In this document: piece by piece, positions 41,887 to 50,235 of the stretch
How positions within the stretch are numbered: position 1 is the first letter of the stretch
Layout: each line of letters begins with the position of its first letter
Source of the DNA: Mycolicibacterium baixiangningiae
GTDB lineage: Bacteria > Actinomycetota > Actinomycetes > Mycobacteriales > Mycobacteriaceae
Assembly: GCF_016313185.1 (NCBI RefSeq)
Contig: NZ_CP066218.1
Location: 6,014,001-6,078,000 of the forward strand
Direction: 5' to 3'
Length of the DNA: 64,000 nucleotides
Notes under the pieces: generated by a model
What the model was told of the DNA's origin: nothing
Database searches by the model: none
Seen by the model: the letters and a program-made list of their open reading frames with translations, nothing else
Translations under genes and position numbers: made by a program

Positions 41887-42732
41887 TCAGGCGGCTACGG
41901 CGCCGTTCTCCAAGTAGGTGGTTGCACCTGTGGCCTGGGCGCTGCGCGCTGTCTGGATACGGGCCAGCATGTGCTCGGGTAGTCGTGTGGGAAGTTCGTC
42001 GCTGGCGCACCATGCCCAAGCCGCCAGTTCATCGGGTGGTAGAACCACGGATTGGTGTTGCTCCGATGTGAGCGTGCCGCCGTCGTAGACAAACAGAAGG
42101 CCTTCTATCCGGCTGGGACTAGGCTCGACCCAGTCCAGCACCAGCAGCCTCCCCAGCGTGATGTCCAGGCCGAGTTCGCGCCGGACCGCGCGCGTCGCGG
42201 CCGCCCACGGTGACTCATCGGCATCAGCGACCCCTCCGGGTAGCTGCCAATACGGCTTGTACGTCGGCGCCACCAACAGCGTGCGGCCCTTGCCGTCGTC
42301 GAAGAGTGCGCCGGCCGCGACGCGCTTCTTCGGCAGTCCCGCTAGATAGTTCGCGCGCTCCGGTGACATTCCTTCGAACAGGTTCTCGGCAGTCATCTCG
42401 TGACCCTCCTGTAGTTGGTGCAGTGTTGCCGCCACGGTCGCCGCGACACGATCAAGACGATCGCGCTCGGCAAGCAGACCGCGGTGGTGATCTGTCAAAG
42501 CCTCAGCGGGATCTGTCGCGGCGTCGACCACTTCCCGGATCGTGGCGAGATCCACACCGAGCTCGCGTAGCAGCAGAATCTGCTGCAGGCGCAACAGCTG
42601 TGCCCGCTCATAGATCCGGTGACCGTTGCTCCCGACGCGGGCGGGTGTCAGCAGCCCGATCTCGTCGTAGTAGCGCAGCGTGCGTGCCGTAACCCCCGAC
42701 GCGCGGGCCACCTCCTGAATAGACCAACTCAC
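41887..42732 (-). CDS. MerR regulator fused to a degenerate Nudix domain
   Basis: 281 aa from GTG 42732 (VSWSIQEVARASGV). MerR HTH, residues about 3-70, and coiled helix to about 115 are close to the TipA-like protein at 24933. Instead of TipAS the C-terminal 150 residues form a Nudix domain: RVAAGALFDDGKGRTLLV, YWQLPGGVADADESPW, AATRAVRRELGLD. The box should read REUXEE but reads RAVRRE, so two of the three metal-binding Glu are lost while the fold signature remains. A sensory, non-hydrolytic role is likely. It has its own 19-bp-spacer promoter. A catalytic-type Nudix gene follows 16 nt downstream. Confidence 0.88.
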   Translation of the reverse strand: MSWSIQEVARASGVTARTLRYYDEIGLLTPARVGSNGHRIYERAQLLRLQQILLLRELGVDLATIREVVDAATDPAEALTDHHRGLLAERDRLDRVAATVAATLHQLQEGHEMTAENLFEGMSPERANYLAGLPKKRVAAGALFDDGKGRTLLVAPTYKPYWQLPGGVADADESPWAAATRAVRRELGLDITLGRLLVLDWVEPSPSRIEGLLFVYDGGTLTSEQHQSVVLPPDELAAWAWCASDELPTRLPEHMLARIQTARSAQATGATTYLENGAVAA

Positions 42733-42761
42733 GGTCACTCCCTCCCCTATCCACGACGACC

Positions 42762-42792
42762 ACGCTAGAAGCTGCCGCAACGACAACGTCAA
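42762..42792 (-). promoter_or_regulatory. MerR-type promoter with 19-bp spacer before the MerR-Nudix gene
   Basis: Minus strand: TTGACG (42787-42792), 19-nt spacer with the imperfect dyad TTGTCG-TTG-CGGCAG, then TAGCGT (42762-42767). Nearly the same as the promoter at 25735-25765. Expected target of the MerR-Nudix protein itself. Confidence 0.72.
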
Positions 42793-43078
42793 CCCCTCGA
42801 CCGACTGGTGCAAACAGTTTCCGGTGCCCTCATAGGCGAACTACCGACCGTTCTGATCGGGTTGGGGGATGCCCCATCCTGCGAATGAACACGCAGCTAG
42901 GTGGCCCCGCGTAGAAGCATCACCCGCACCGGTACCGCCCAACGCCCTGCCATCACCGCCGTCATCGACATCCTGACCCGCGTCACCCGCAGATGGTCAC
43001 ACTGACATTGGTCGGGCACCCGTGACCAGGCCACACCTAGTGCACCGATTCCGGGCGACCATGTTCGATAATGGTGGG

Positions 43079-43843
43079 ATGGCCGAAGTCGTGGGAAACC
43101 ATCCTCAATACGACGTCTTCGCCGATGAATACCTCGAACACGCTCAGGCGGGTCTGTTCAATGCGCACTATGACCGTCCGGCCTGTCTGGGCCTGCTCGG
43201 CGACGTCGACGGCGTCACGCTCCTGGACGCGGCGTGCGGCCCGGGGCTCTACGCAGAAGAGCTGGCGGCGCGGGGCGCGCAGGTGATCGGCTTCGATCAG
43301 AGCCCGCGCATGGTCGAACTGGCCCAGCAACGCGTGCCCACAGGTACTTTCAGGACCCACGACCTGGCTCACCCCCTCGACTGGCTCGACGATCAAACCG
43401 TCGACCGTGTGTTGTTCGCGCTGGCGTTGGAGTATGTCGACGACAGGATCGCCGCGCTGCGCGAGTTCCGGCGCGTTCTCCGACCCGGCGGGGCGCTCGT
43501 GCTGTCGCGGTTGCATCCCACCGGTGACTGGCTTCGCCACGGCGGGAACTATTTTCAACCACGCGTCATCGACGAAACATGGAGCCGAGGGTGGCAAGTG
43601 CGGTATTGGCTGACACCACTTGAGCAGACATGCGACGAGATCACACAGGCAGGTTTCCTCATCGAACGGCTGCTCGAACCACGTCCCGTCCCGGCCGCGG
43701 CCGCCATCGACCAGGACAAGTACGATCGTCTGCACCGCGAACCCACGGGGTTTCTCGCAATTCGGGCGTTACCGGATCCCCGCCAGACCACAGCCTTAGA
43801 GGATCGAACTAACCGCACCGGGAGACTTCGCCAGAACCGGTGA
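43079..43843 (+). CDS. Class I SAM-dependent methyltransferase
   Basis: 254 aa. Motif I is LLDAACGPGLYAEEL (residues about 39-53), acidic loop VIGFDQS, motif III region THDLAHPLDWLDDQTVDRVLF, post-III LRPGGALVLSRLHPT. It is typical of small UbiE-like methyltransferases. GATAAT at 43067-43072 lies 7 nt before ATG 43079, which favours a leaderless transcript and this start over the frame opening at 43022. The last 25 residues after FLAIRALP are unusual and run into a duplicated SRPBCC fragment, so the C-terminus may be recombined. Confidence 0.85.
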   Translation: MAEVVGNHPQYDVFADEYLEHAQAGLFNAHYDRPACLGLLGDVDGVTLLDAACGPGLYAEELAARGAQVIGFDQSPRMVELAQQRVPTGTFRTHDLAHPLDWLDDQTVDRVLFALALEYVDDRIAALREFRRVLRPGGALVLSRLHPTGDWLRHGGNYFQPRVIDETWSRGWQVRYWLTPLEQTCDEITQAGFLIERLLEPRPVPAAAAIDQDKYDRLHREPTGFLAIRALPDPRQTTALEDRTNRTGRLRQNR

Positions 43844-43852
43844 CGAATCCCG

Positions 43853-44012
43853 GTTGTGCCGTGAATACGAAATGAGTCCCTACCGCAGCATTCAACATTC
43901 CGGTGGACGGCATCAGCCACTTCTCAACCAACGTGGGGTCGGTCAGGGCTTGCCACCCCCTTTGCGGCGCATGGGAATAGAACATCCCGATTTCGACCGA
44001 TGCCGGGTCTAA
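43853..44012 (-). pseudogene. Partial duplicate of the SRPBCC gene at 28326
   Basis: The minus strand reads LDPASVEIGMFYSHAPQ, GWQALTDPTLVEKWLMP and GMLNAAVGTHFVFT. This matches residues about 9-60 of the intact SRPBCC protein at 28326-28796 with only a few substitutions. The start codon and the rest of the gene are missing. Nucleotide similarity is also high across the block (for example CATCAGCCACTTCTCAACCA is identical). Confidence 0.8.
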
Positions 44013-44056
44013 TTATCGGGGCCGCGGTGTCTGCGCCGCCCGCCCGCGATGACCGC

Positions 44057-44557
44057 TCACGCATCGTCTAGACGTGCATGGCCGTTCTCGGCTCCGCGGC
44101 CGTACGTGGTGGCGAAACGATGGTCGATCAGCCCCAACCACGTGTCTTGCTCATCTGCCAACGACCGATCTAGAGGAAGAGGCACGAATCTACAGTCGAA
44201 GACCAGTCCGTCATCTGAATCGCCTCCGCGAACGCGGTGCTCCCACCTGTCACGCGTCTCGGTGACAACATCAATCACGAAAAAGGCGGTGCTGCGCGGA
44301 TATCCGGTGAGGGGGTGCAGCTTGTCTTCAACGACTAGCTGGACGCGAACGCTCAGGGCCGTGAGGCCCGTTTCCTCGCGAACCTCGCGGAGCACGGCGT
44401 CTTCCGAGGTTTCGTCCGGATGGACACCGCCGGCGGGGACTTGCCTGCCGGCGTGCGGTCGGCCCGCTTGTTCGAAAACCAGCAGCTCCCACGATGAACC
44501 CCGCCGCCGAAGGACATAGGCGGCAACGCGTATCCGGGGAGAGCGCACGGGGTTCAT
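44057..44557 (-). CDS. Nudix hydrolase
   Basis: 166 aa from ATG 44557 (GTG 44566 also possible). Nudix box GGVHPDETSEDAVLREVREETG, written in parts GGVHPDETSED and AVLREVREETG, at about residues 43-65, has all Glu residues needed for Mg2+. Before it is VAAYVLRRRGSSWELLVFE. After it are beta strands (VRVQLVVEDKLHP) and a long acidic loop. This is a stand-alone (di)nucleoside phosphate hydrolase of unknown preference. It lies downstream of no obvious promoter partner and precedes the SRPBCC fragment. Confidence 0.85.
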   Translation of the reverse strand: MNPVRSPRIRVAAYVLRRRGSSWELLVFEQAGRPHAGRQVPAGGVHPDETSEDAVLREVREETGLTALSVRVQLVVEDKLHPLTGYPRSTAFFVIDVVTETRDRWEHRVRGGDSDDGLVFDCRFVPLPLDRSLADEQDTWLGLIDHRFATTYGRGAENGHARLDDA

Positions 44558-44768
44558 TGTGTGCACGTCTCACAACTCCCTGCACAGGTGCAGCGGTGGT
44601 GCAGCCGAACCTGAGAAAATGCGGCCAGATTTAGGACCTACACCCCCCGCCCGCCGCCCCCGCCGCCTGTAGGTTCTCACGCTCAGGCTCATCTCTCCGA
44701 CCGCTGACCAGGGCGTCGAACGTCCGTCTCACTTTCCTACAATGACGACCGATGTCCGTCCGGTGCCC

Positions 44769-45413
44769 TCACGTCCTGCCCAGCCTGAGACGGTCGAGCA
44801 GTGTGGACGCTCCTGGCCCGGAGAGTTCACCGAAAACGGCGGCACGGCCAGCGAGGCTCATCAATAGCGCTTCTCCTGGCGCTCGCACTTCAGGTCCGCT
44901 GCCGTGCGTCCAGTCCACGTCGGTCGCAATCAATCGCAGTCCTCGGCCACGCCAGGCGCTGCACAAGATCGGCACATAGAGCGAGCGCTGCAAGGCGGTG
45001 CGAAGACGTTCTGGTGGGATGTTGCGCGCAATGCCCAGCGGGCGACGGATGTCTTGCTGGTGGATCATGGCATCGAGCAGACCGATGGTGCCGCCAAAGG
45101 CTGCCATGTAACCGCGTGGTTGCGCCCGCTGGCGGATGAGGTCAACCAGCGCAACCGTTGTGAGACAGGCGTAGTCATCGATGGCTATGGCGTTGAAGCG
45201 ATCCATGCTGCCGCGGGCGTCGAGGACGCGTCTCTTCGCGATCTGGGCGAAGGAGAGGCTGTCGTAACTGATGACGTGCGCGGCGAGATCGCGTACCCGC
45301 CACTGGCTGCACAAGGTCGGGTGCGACCATTGCTCGGGTGTCAGATCGGCGAGCAAGTTGGCCAGAGCTAATCGTTCGGCGCGAACCAAGTCCGTCACTC
45401 TCATCATCGTCAC
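44769..45413 (-). CDS. Maleylpyruvate isomerase-like (mycothiol-dependent DinB-fold) protein
   Basis: 214 aa. The N-terminal DinB/MDMPI fold contains ERLALANLLADLTPEQWSHPTLCSQWRVRDLAAHVISY; the LCxxWxVRDLxAHV signature with His marks the mycothiol-dependent isomerase-like family (TIGR03083). The metal-binding HQQDI (about residue 118) corresponds to the second and third ligands. Members isomerise, transfer or detoxify thiol-linked substrates in actinobacteria. It starts at GTG 45413, with ATG codons 2 and 3 codons later also possible. It is 6 nt downstream of the membrane-protein gene and probably cotranscribed. Confidence 0.82.
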   Translation of the reverse strand: MTMMRVTDLVRAERLALANLLADLTPEQWSHPTLCSQWRVRDLAAHVISYDSLSFAQIAKRRVLDARGSMDRFNAIAIDDYACLTTVALVDLIRQRAQPRGYMAAFGGTIGLLDAMIHQQDIRRPLGIARNIPPERLRTALQRSLYVPILCSAWRGRGLRLIATDVDWTHGSGPEVRAPGEALLMSLAGRAAVFGELSGPGASTLLDRLRLGRT

Positions 45414-45419
45414 GCGCTT

Positions 45420-45869
45420 TCAAAGCGTATGCATCGCACGTGACCTCGCTCGGGATCGCAGGATCGCGATTCCGACGAGCCCGAACACGGTGTCGGCGAT
45501 GATCTCGATGACAGCGGTCACCCAGGAGAACCAGGTGACCCGCGCAGCCGGTGGCGCATTGATGAAGCTATCGCTGAAGAAGCCCCCCGTCGGCAGCAGA
45601 TGCGCAACAGTGAACCCCGCTGCGCTGACCAAGCCGACAAAGGCAGCGGCATGAGGCGCCCACCGGCTACCGAAGAACACCAGCGCGATGGTGACGACAG
45701 CGAGCGCGATCTGGATCATGCCCGCCACCATCACCGCGGGCGGTATGACGTCCATGCCTCGGCGTAGATGGTCCGCGCCGTGCAGCGCTACTGCAGCACC
45801 GAAAACTACTGCGATAGGGCGAAGTCGGGCGTCCCAGCGGGTCTGATTTACCTGCGATTGTCCAACCAT
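45420..45869 (-). CDS. Small four-helix membrane protein, function unknown
   Basis: 149 aa with four hydrophobic segments: PIAVVFGAAVALHGADHL, PPAVMVAGMIQIALAVVTIALVF (given as one helix), HAAAFVGLVSAAGFTVAHLL and a last one around WVTAVIEIIADTVFGLVGIAIL. HGADH near the first helix and the overall size resemble uncharacterised DoxX/DUF4383-like actinobacterial membrane proteins. ATG 45869 is chosen because the earlier frame is not protein-like. It is cotranscribed with the isomerase-like gene. A dyad TACTAC-5-GTAGTA (45896-45912) lies 27 nt upstream and may regulate both. Confidence 0.7.
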   Translation of the reverse strand: MVGQSQVNQTRWDARLRPIAVVFGAAVALHGADHLRRGMDVIPPAVMVAGMIQIALAVVTIALVFFGSRWAPHAAAFVGLVSAAGFTVAHLLPTGGFFSDSFINAPPAARVTWFSWVTAVIEIIADTVFGLVGIAILRSRARSRAMHTL

Positions 45870-46201
45870 GTGAACCCCACTTCGGCCGCTGTGTCTACTA
45901 CGGACTGTAGTATCCGCACCTCGTGATGTACAGGGCGTTTCCATCCGTCTTCGGCATGCCCCCGCAGTAGCACTATTCTGGCGAAGCCTGGCACTCCTCT
46001 TGATGCGGCCCAGCTCCACGCGAGCCGAACGCGCTGCGGCATGGGTGACGGGCCACCCTGCACCAGGCAGCGCAGCAGACCTACTCACCAGACTCTTCCT
46101 AACCGGGTTTGGCTCATTTGCCCCACCCTTGAACACTCCCCCACTGCGATTCTCAGGTAGCCAACTACTCCGGTCGGTCGGCCCACCTGTCCAAGTTTTC
46201 C
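45870..46201. promoter_or_regulatory. Upstream region of the membrane-protein operon with a TACTAC dyad
   Basis: 332 bases without a gene. The dyad TACTACGGACTGTAGTA (45896-45912, 6-bp arms) lies directly before the operon transcribed from 45869. The rest shows no signal up to the IS3 remnant. Confidence 0.45.
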
Positions 46202-46668
46202 TTGCAGGAAACTCAATTCACAACTCGGAAAGGGCGATCCAGCGGGGCCCGACATGGGCCCCCAGAAGGCGACCTGACTGCCCGCGAACGCGCCGAGTTG
46301 GTGCGGTTTCGCGCGGAGCTCGCTGAGAAAGACCGAGATATCGCGTTCCTGAAAAAGGTATCGGCGTACTTTGCGGGACAGCAACCTCGGTGAGTCCATT
46401 CGAGCTCATAGCCGCGGAGTGCGCCGACCACGCTATCGCCACACTGGCCGAACTCCTCGGGGTCTCACGATCTGGCTATTACGCCTGGGCAGCGCGCCAG
46501 CGCCGCACTGCACCCACGCCGCGCCAGCAGTGGCGCCGGGACCTGGAAGTCAAGATCCTGGCCCGCTGGCATCAATCCCGTCGCACCTACGGTTCACCCC
46601 GCATCAACGCTGACCTGCACGCCGTTGCCCGTGCGCGCAGCCATTCTCATGTTCCCAGGGATCTTTGA
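46202..46668 (+). pseudogene. IS3-family element remnant (end of OrfA, start of OrfB)
   Basis: 46202-46393 ends with LTARERAELVRFRAELAEKD and IAFLKKVSAYFAG, the leucine-zipper C-terminus of IS3 OrfA. At 46390 a second frame starts with a 4-nt overlap (GTGA): SPFELIAAECADHAIATLAE, LLGVSRSGYYAW, RRTYGSPRINADLH, the helical N-terminus of OrfB. Similarity stops about residue 77 and the DDE domain is missing. The OrfA N-terminus is also gone. The OrfA/OrfB overlap is the normal IS3 frameshift layout. Confidence 0.82.
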
Positions 46669-46692
46669 GCAGTGCTTGACTTCGATGGCAGG

Positions 46693-47892
46693 TTACGCTC
46701 GGCGACTCGTTGCGGTATAGCCTTCGGCTACTTCCACTAAGACCTCGTCGTCGCTGAAGCCATTTTCCAGCCGGGTCCGCACCGTCGTCAGGTAGCGGGC
46801 AGCGTCAGCGCCGTCGACGATACGATGGTCGTAGGACAGCGACAGGTGCGCCATCGACCGCGCCCGGATGAGAAGGCTACCATCGTTATCACGTTGCGGC
46901 ACAAGCCTTTCGACGACGGCACCTATCCCTAGGATGGCTGATTGCGGTTGATTGATGATCGGAGTATCGAAGAGCGCGCCACGGCTGCCGGTGTTGGTGA
47001 TGGTGAAAGTTCCGCCTGTGAGTTCGTCTGGGCGTATGGCACCGTCGCGAACGGCGTTGGCTGAAGCGGCGATCGCGCGGCTGACCGCCGCGATGCTGTG
47101 GTCTTGGGCATCACGAATGACCGGCACCATGAGCCCCTTTTTGCTGTCGACAGCCATGCCCAAATGCACTGACCTGTAATAGGTGATCTCGGTGCAGTCC
47201 GCGTCAACGGACGCATTGATGATCGGATGCTCGATCAATCCTTCGACCGCAGCGACAACCACGAACGGTAAAAACGACAGCTTGACACCTGTTTGTTCGA
47301 GGAAGGCTTGTTTGTGTTTGGCACGCGATGCGGCAACGAGGGAGAGGTCTACTTCGACGACAGTGGTCAGCTGAGCGGCGGTTTGCAATGACTCCATCAT
47401 GCGTCGGGCGATGGTCCGCCGAATGCGCGGCATCTTCTCCACCCGGTCGGATTGTTCGGTGATGACCGGCACCGCCTGCTCTGCGTCGGTCAACGGCGGC
47501 GGCGCCGATGTCGCCAGCGTGGTCTGTGGGAATGCCGTCTTCTGTTCTGTCTGCGTTGGTGATGTTTCTGCCGGTGCGGGCGGTTGGGCGGCGACGGGTT
47601 GTGTGGTCTGAGGCTGTGGGTCGGCTTCCGGCACGGGTGGTGCAGCGGCGATGCGGGCGATCGTCGCGCCGACCGCCACCACTGCATCTTCGGGCTCGAG
47701 AATTTCGGCCAATATGCCTGCTGCCGGCGCGGGGATTTCGGTGTCGACTTTGTCGGTGGCTACTTCGAGGAGCGGTTCGCCGTCTTCAACGGTGTCGCCT
47801 ACCGATTTGAGCCATCGTGTGATGGTGGCCTCTGTGACGGCCTCCCCCAGCTCGGCGACGGTAACCGCGATGTGGGTCTCTGCGGCTGTCAT
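46693..47892 (-). CDS. 2-oxoacid dehydrogenase E2 (dihydrolipoamide acyltransferase) without a peripheral-subunit-binding domain
   Basis: 399 aa from ATG 47892, one base after the E1 stop. A lipoyl domain, residues about 5-80, carries the lipoyl-Lys in EVATDKVDTEI (Lys48). A Pro/Ala/Thr/Gln linker of about 90 residues follows. The catalytic domain from about 170 has MPRIRRTIARRMMESL, GTFTITNTGSRG and catalytic LSYDHRIVDG near the end. No peripheral-subunit-binding domain (the short E1/E3-binding module between linker and catalytic domain) is seen. E3 must be supplied from elsewhere. As partner of the E1 at 47894 it would form propionyl-CoA from the 2-oxobutanoate made by AcdS. Confidence 0.88.
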   Translation of the reverse strand: MTAAETHIAVTVAELGEAVTEATITRWLKSVGDTVEDGEPLLEVATDKVDTEIPAPAAGILAEILEPEDAVVAVGATIARIAAAPPVPEADPQPQTTQPVAAQPPAPAETSPTQTEQKTAFPQTTLATSAPPPLTDAEQAVPVITEQSDRVEKMPRIRRTIARRMMESLQTAAQLTTVVEVDLSLVAASRAKHKQAFLEQTGVKLSFLPFVVVAAVEGLIEHPIINASVDADCTEITYYRSVHLGMAVDSKKGLMVPVIRDAQDHSIAAVSRAIAASANAVRDGAIRPDELTGGTFTITNTGSRGALFDTPIINQPQSAILGIGAVVERLVPQRDNDGSLLIRARSMAHLSLSYDHRIVDGADAARYLTTVRTRLENGFSDDEVLVEVAEGYTATSRRA

Positions 47893-47893
47893 G

Positions 47894-50231
47894 TCAGCCT
47901 TTCTGAGCGAGATCGAGTGCGGCGCGCACGACGCTGTCGCTGTCGATGCCGTGGTAGCGGTATACGTCTTCCAGTGAGCCCACCTGGCCGAACTTTCTGA
48001 CGCCCAACGCCGTGCCGGGTACACCGTTGATTCCGGTGAGGAACGCCAGGGTGTGGGGGTGGCCGTCGAGAACAGTGACCATTGGTGTCGCGCGCTCCGC
48101 AGGAAAGAGTTGCTCCAGAATCCATGACGGGCTCTCTGAGAGGCCGCGGCGGGCCTGCACTGCGGCGAAGAGCAGCCCTGGGCTAGTCACGCAGACGACA
48201 TCGGCGTCGATTCCTTGGTCGCTGAGACGGCCGGCGGCCGTTAGCGTTTCGGTCATGATCGGCCCCATGCCGACCAGCGTCACTGTTGGCTTGTCGGCGC
48301 GGCGAAGCACGTAACCGCCGGCAATCGTCTGACGGCGCCGACGTTCCCGGGCTGCCGGATCCTCGGGGACGGCGGCCAGCGTCTGGTCGACCGGCCGGGT
48401 CGACAGCCGGAAGTACGACGACGTGCCATCCGGACGACCCAGGCGTCCGATCGCCGACAACAGGGTCCATTCGACATCGATGGCGAACGCCGGCTCGTAA
48501 CTGACGCAGCCGGGCTGCTCCAGACCGATCGAAGGCGTCTTGATCGATTGATGGGCACCGCCTTCGGCGGCCAGTGTGACCCCTGAGGGGGTGCCGATCA
48601 AGATGGATTGTCCGCCGGCGTAGATGCCGTAGGACCACGGCTCCAGCGCACGCTCGACGAACGGGTCATACATCACTCCGATGGGGAACAATGGCTGCCC
48701 CCACCGACTCCAGGTCGCCCCCAGTTCCCCCATCAGGCCCACCAGGTTGGTCTCGGCGATACCCAGTTCCATGTGCTGCCCGGTCGGCTTTTCCCGCCAA
48801 TGCATGACTGTCTCGGAGTCGTCGTCAAACCAGTTGCGTCGCTCGATCGGCGACCACACGCCCACCTTGTTCAGCCAGCCGGCCAGATTGGTCGTCGAGC
48901 TGACGTCGGGGCTGACGGTCACCACCCGCTTGGCGGCCGCGGGTGCCTCACGACTCAAGTCCAGCAGGACCCGGCCCAAGGCCGCCTGAGTGGTCGCCGT
49001 GCCCGACGGGGTGCGGCCCATGTCGCCGGGCACCGGCGGAGGTGTCATCAACTGCGGCGATTCCCGTTTCAGACGCCGCGCAGTCTGGGCGCAGACTTCG
49101 CCCGCGGCGCTGTCCCGGTCGAATGTCGCCCACATCTTGTCGGTGTCCATTCCGAGTTCAGTGGCCAGTTGCTCGTACTGCTCCACCGATAGCAGCGATG
49201 AGTGGTTCTGCGGGTGACCCTGGGTCGGCAGCCCGCGTCCCTTGATGGTGTAGGCGATGATTACGGTTGGCCGGGTGTCATCGATTTGGGCGTATGCCGC
49301 ACGCAGCGCGTCGTGGTCGTGACCACCGAGGTTGCGGATGGCGCGCAGCAGGGTGGCGTCGTCGAGTTCGGCGATCAACGACGCGACAGCGGCTGCGCCC
49401 ACCCCGGTGCCGGGCAGCCGGTCACGGACATCGCTTGCGCTGCAACGAAGCAGCCGTTGGTATTCCGGGTTGGACATCTCCAGGATCCGGGTGCGCAACG
49501 GCTCCGCCGCCCTGACGGCTGAACAACGATTCCAACAGCGTGCCGAACTTGACGGTGATGACCTGCCACCCCGCGGCGGCGAACATCGCCTCCAGGCGAC
49601 CGGCGGCGATGTTCGGCACCACGCGGTCCAGCGACTGGCGGTTCAGATCGACGATCCACACGACTTCACCCAGCTCAGCCACCGAGTGGTCCAAGATGGC
49701 TTCCCAGACCGCACCTTCGTCGAGTTCTGCGTCGCCGACCAACGAGTACTGCCGCCCCTTGCCCGCATCACCGATTTGGGTGTCGACATAGCGGCGGGCG
49801 ATCGCTCCCCAGATGGGTGCGGTGGCCCCGATCCCCACCGAACCTGTCGAATAGTCCACTGGGTCTGGGTCTTTGGCACGGCTGGGATAGGACTGCAAAC
49901 CGCCGAACTGCCGCAGTGTTGGCAGGTATTCTTCATCCAGTTCGCCGAGCAGGTAGTTGATGGCATGCAGTACCGGTGAAGCGTGTGGTTTGACAGACAC
50001 CCGATCACCGGGCTGGAGTTGCTCGAACCACAGCGTGGTCATGATCGACACCATCGATGCACTGGAGGCCTGGTGTCCACCGACCTTGAGGCCGCTGGTG
50101 TTGGGTCGGACACGGTTGGCGTAATGAACGATCGACGTGGACAGCCACAGCACCCGCTGTTCGATCTCGTGCAATGGCGTGGCGGGGCTGTTGACGGGAA
50201 AAGCAGTGCTCTCCACTGCGGCGGTAGCCAT
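47894..50231 (-). pseudogene. AceE-type 2-oxoacid dehydrogenase E1, split by one frameshift
   Basis: About 779 codons in total. The 5' part (ATG 50231 down to about 49505) has HQASSASMVSIMTTLWFE, VKPHASPVLHAINYLLG and the TPP motif VGDAELDEGAVWEAI with VDLNRQS. A one-base slip in GGGCGGCGGAGCC near 49510 moves the frame; the 3' part (to TGA 47894) resumes with AEPLRTRILEMSNPEYQRLL, KGRGLPTQGHP, QHMELGIAETNLVG and TPSGVTLAAEGGAHQS. Length modulo three is 1, consistent with one inserted base. It could be a sequencing error. It is a homodimeric transketolase-like E1; stop codons of acdS and this start are 4 nt apart. Confidence 0.82.
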
Positions 50232-50235
50232 CGCG

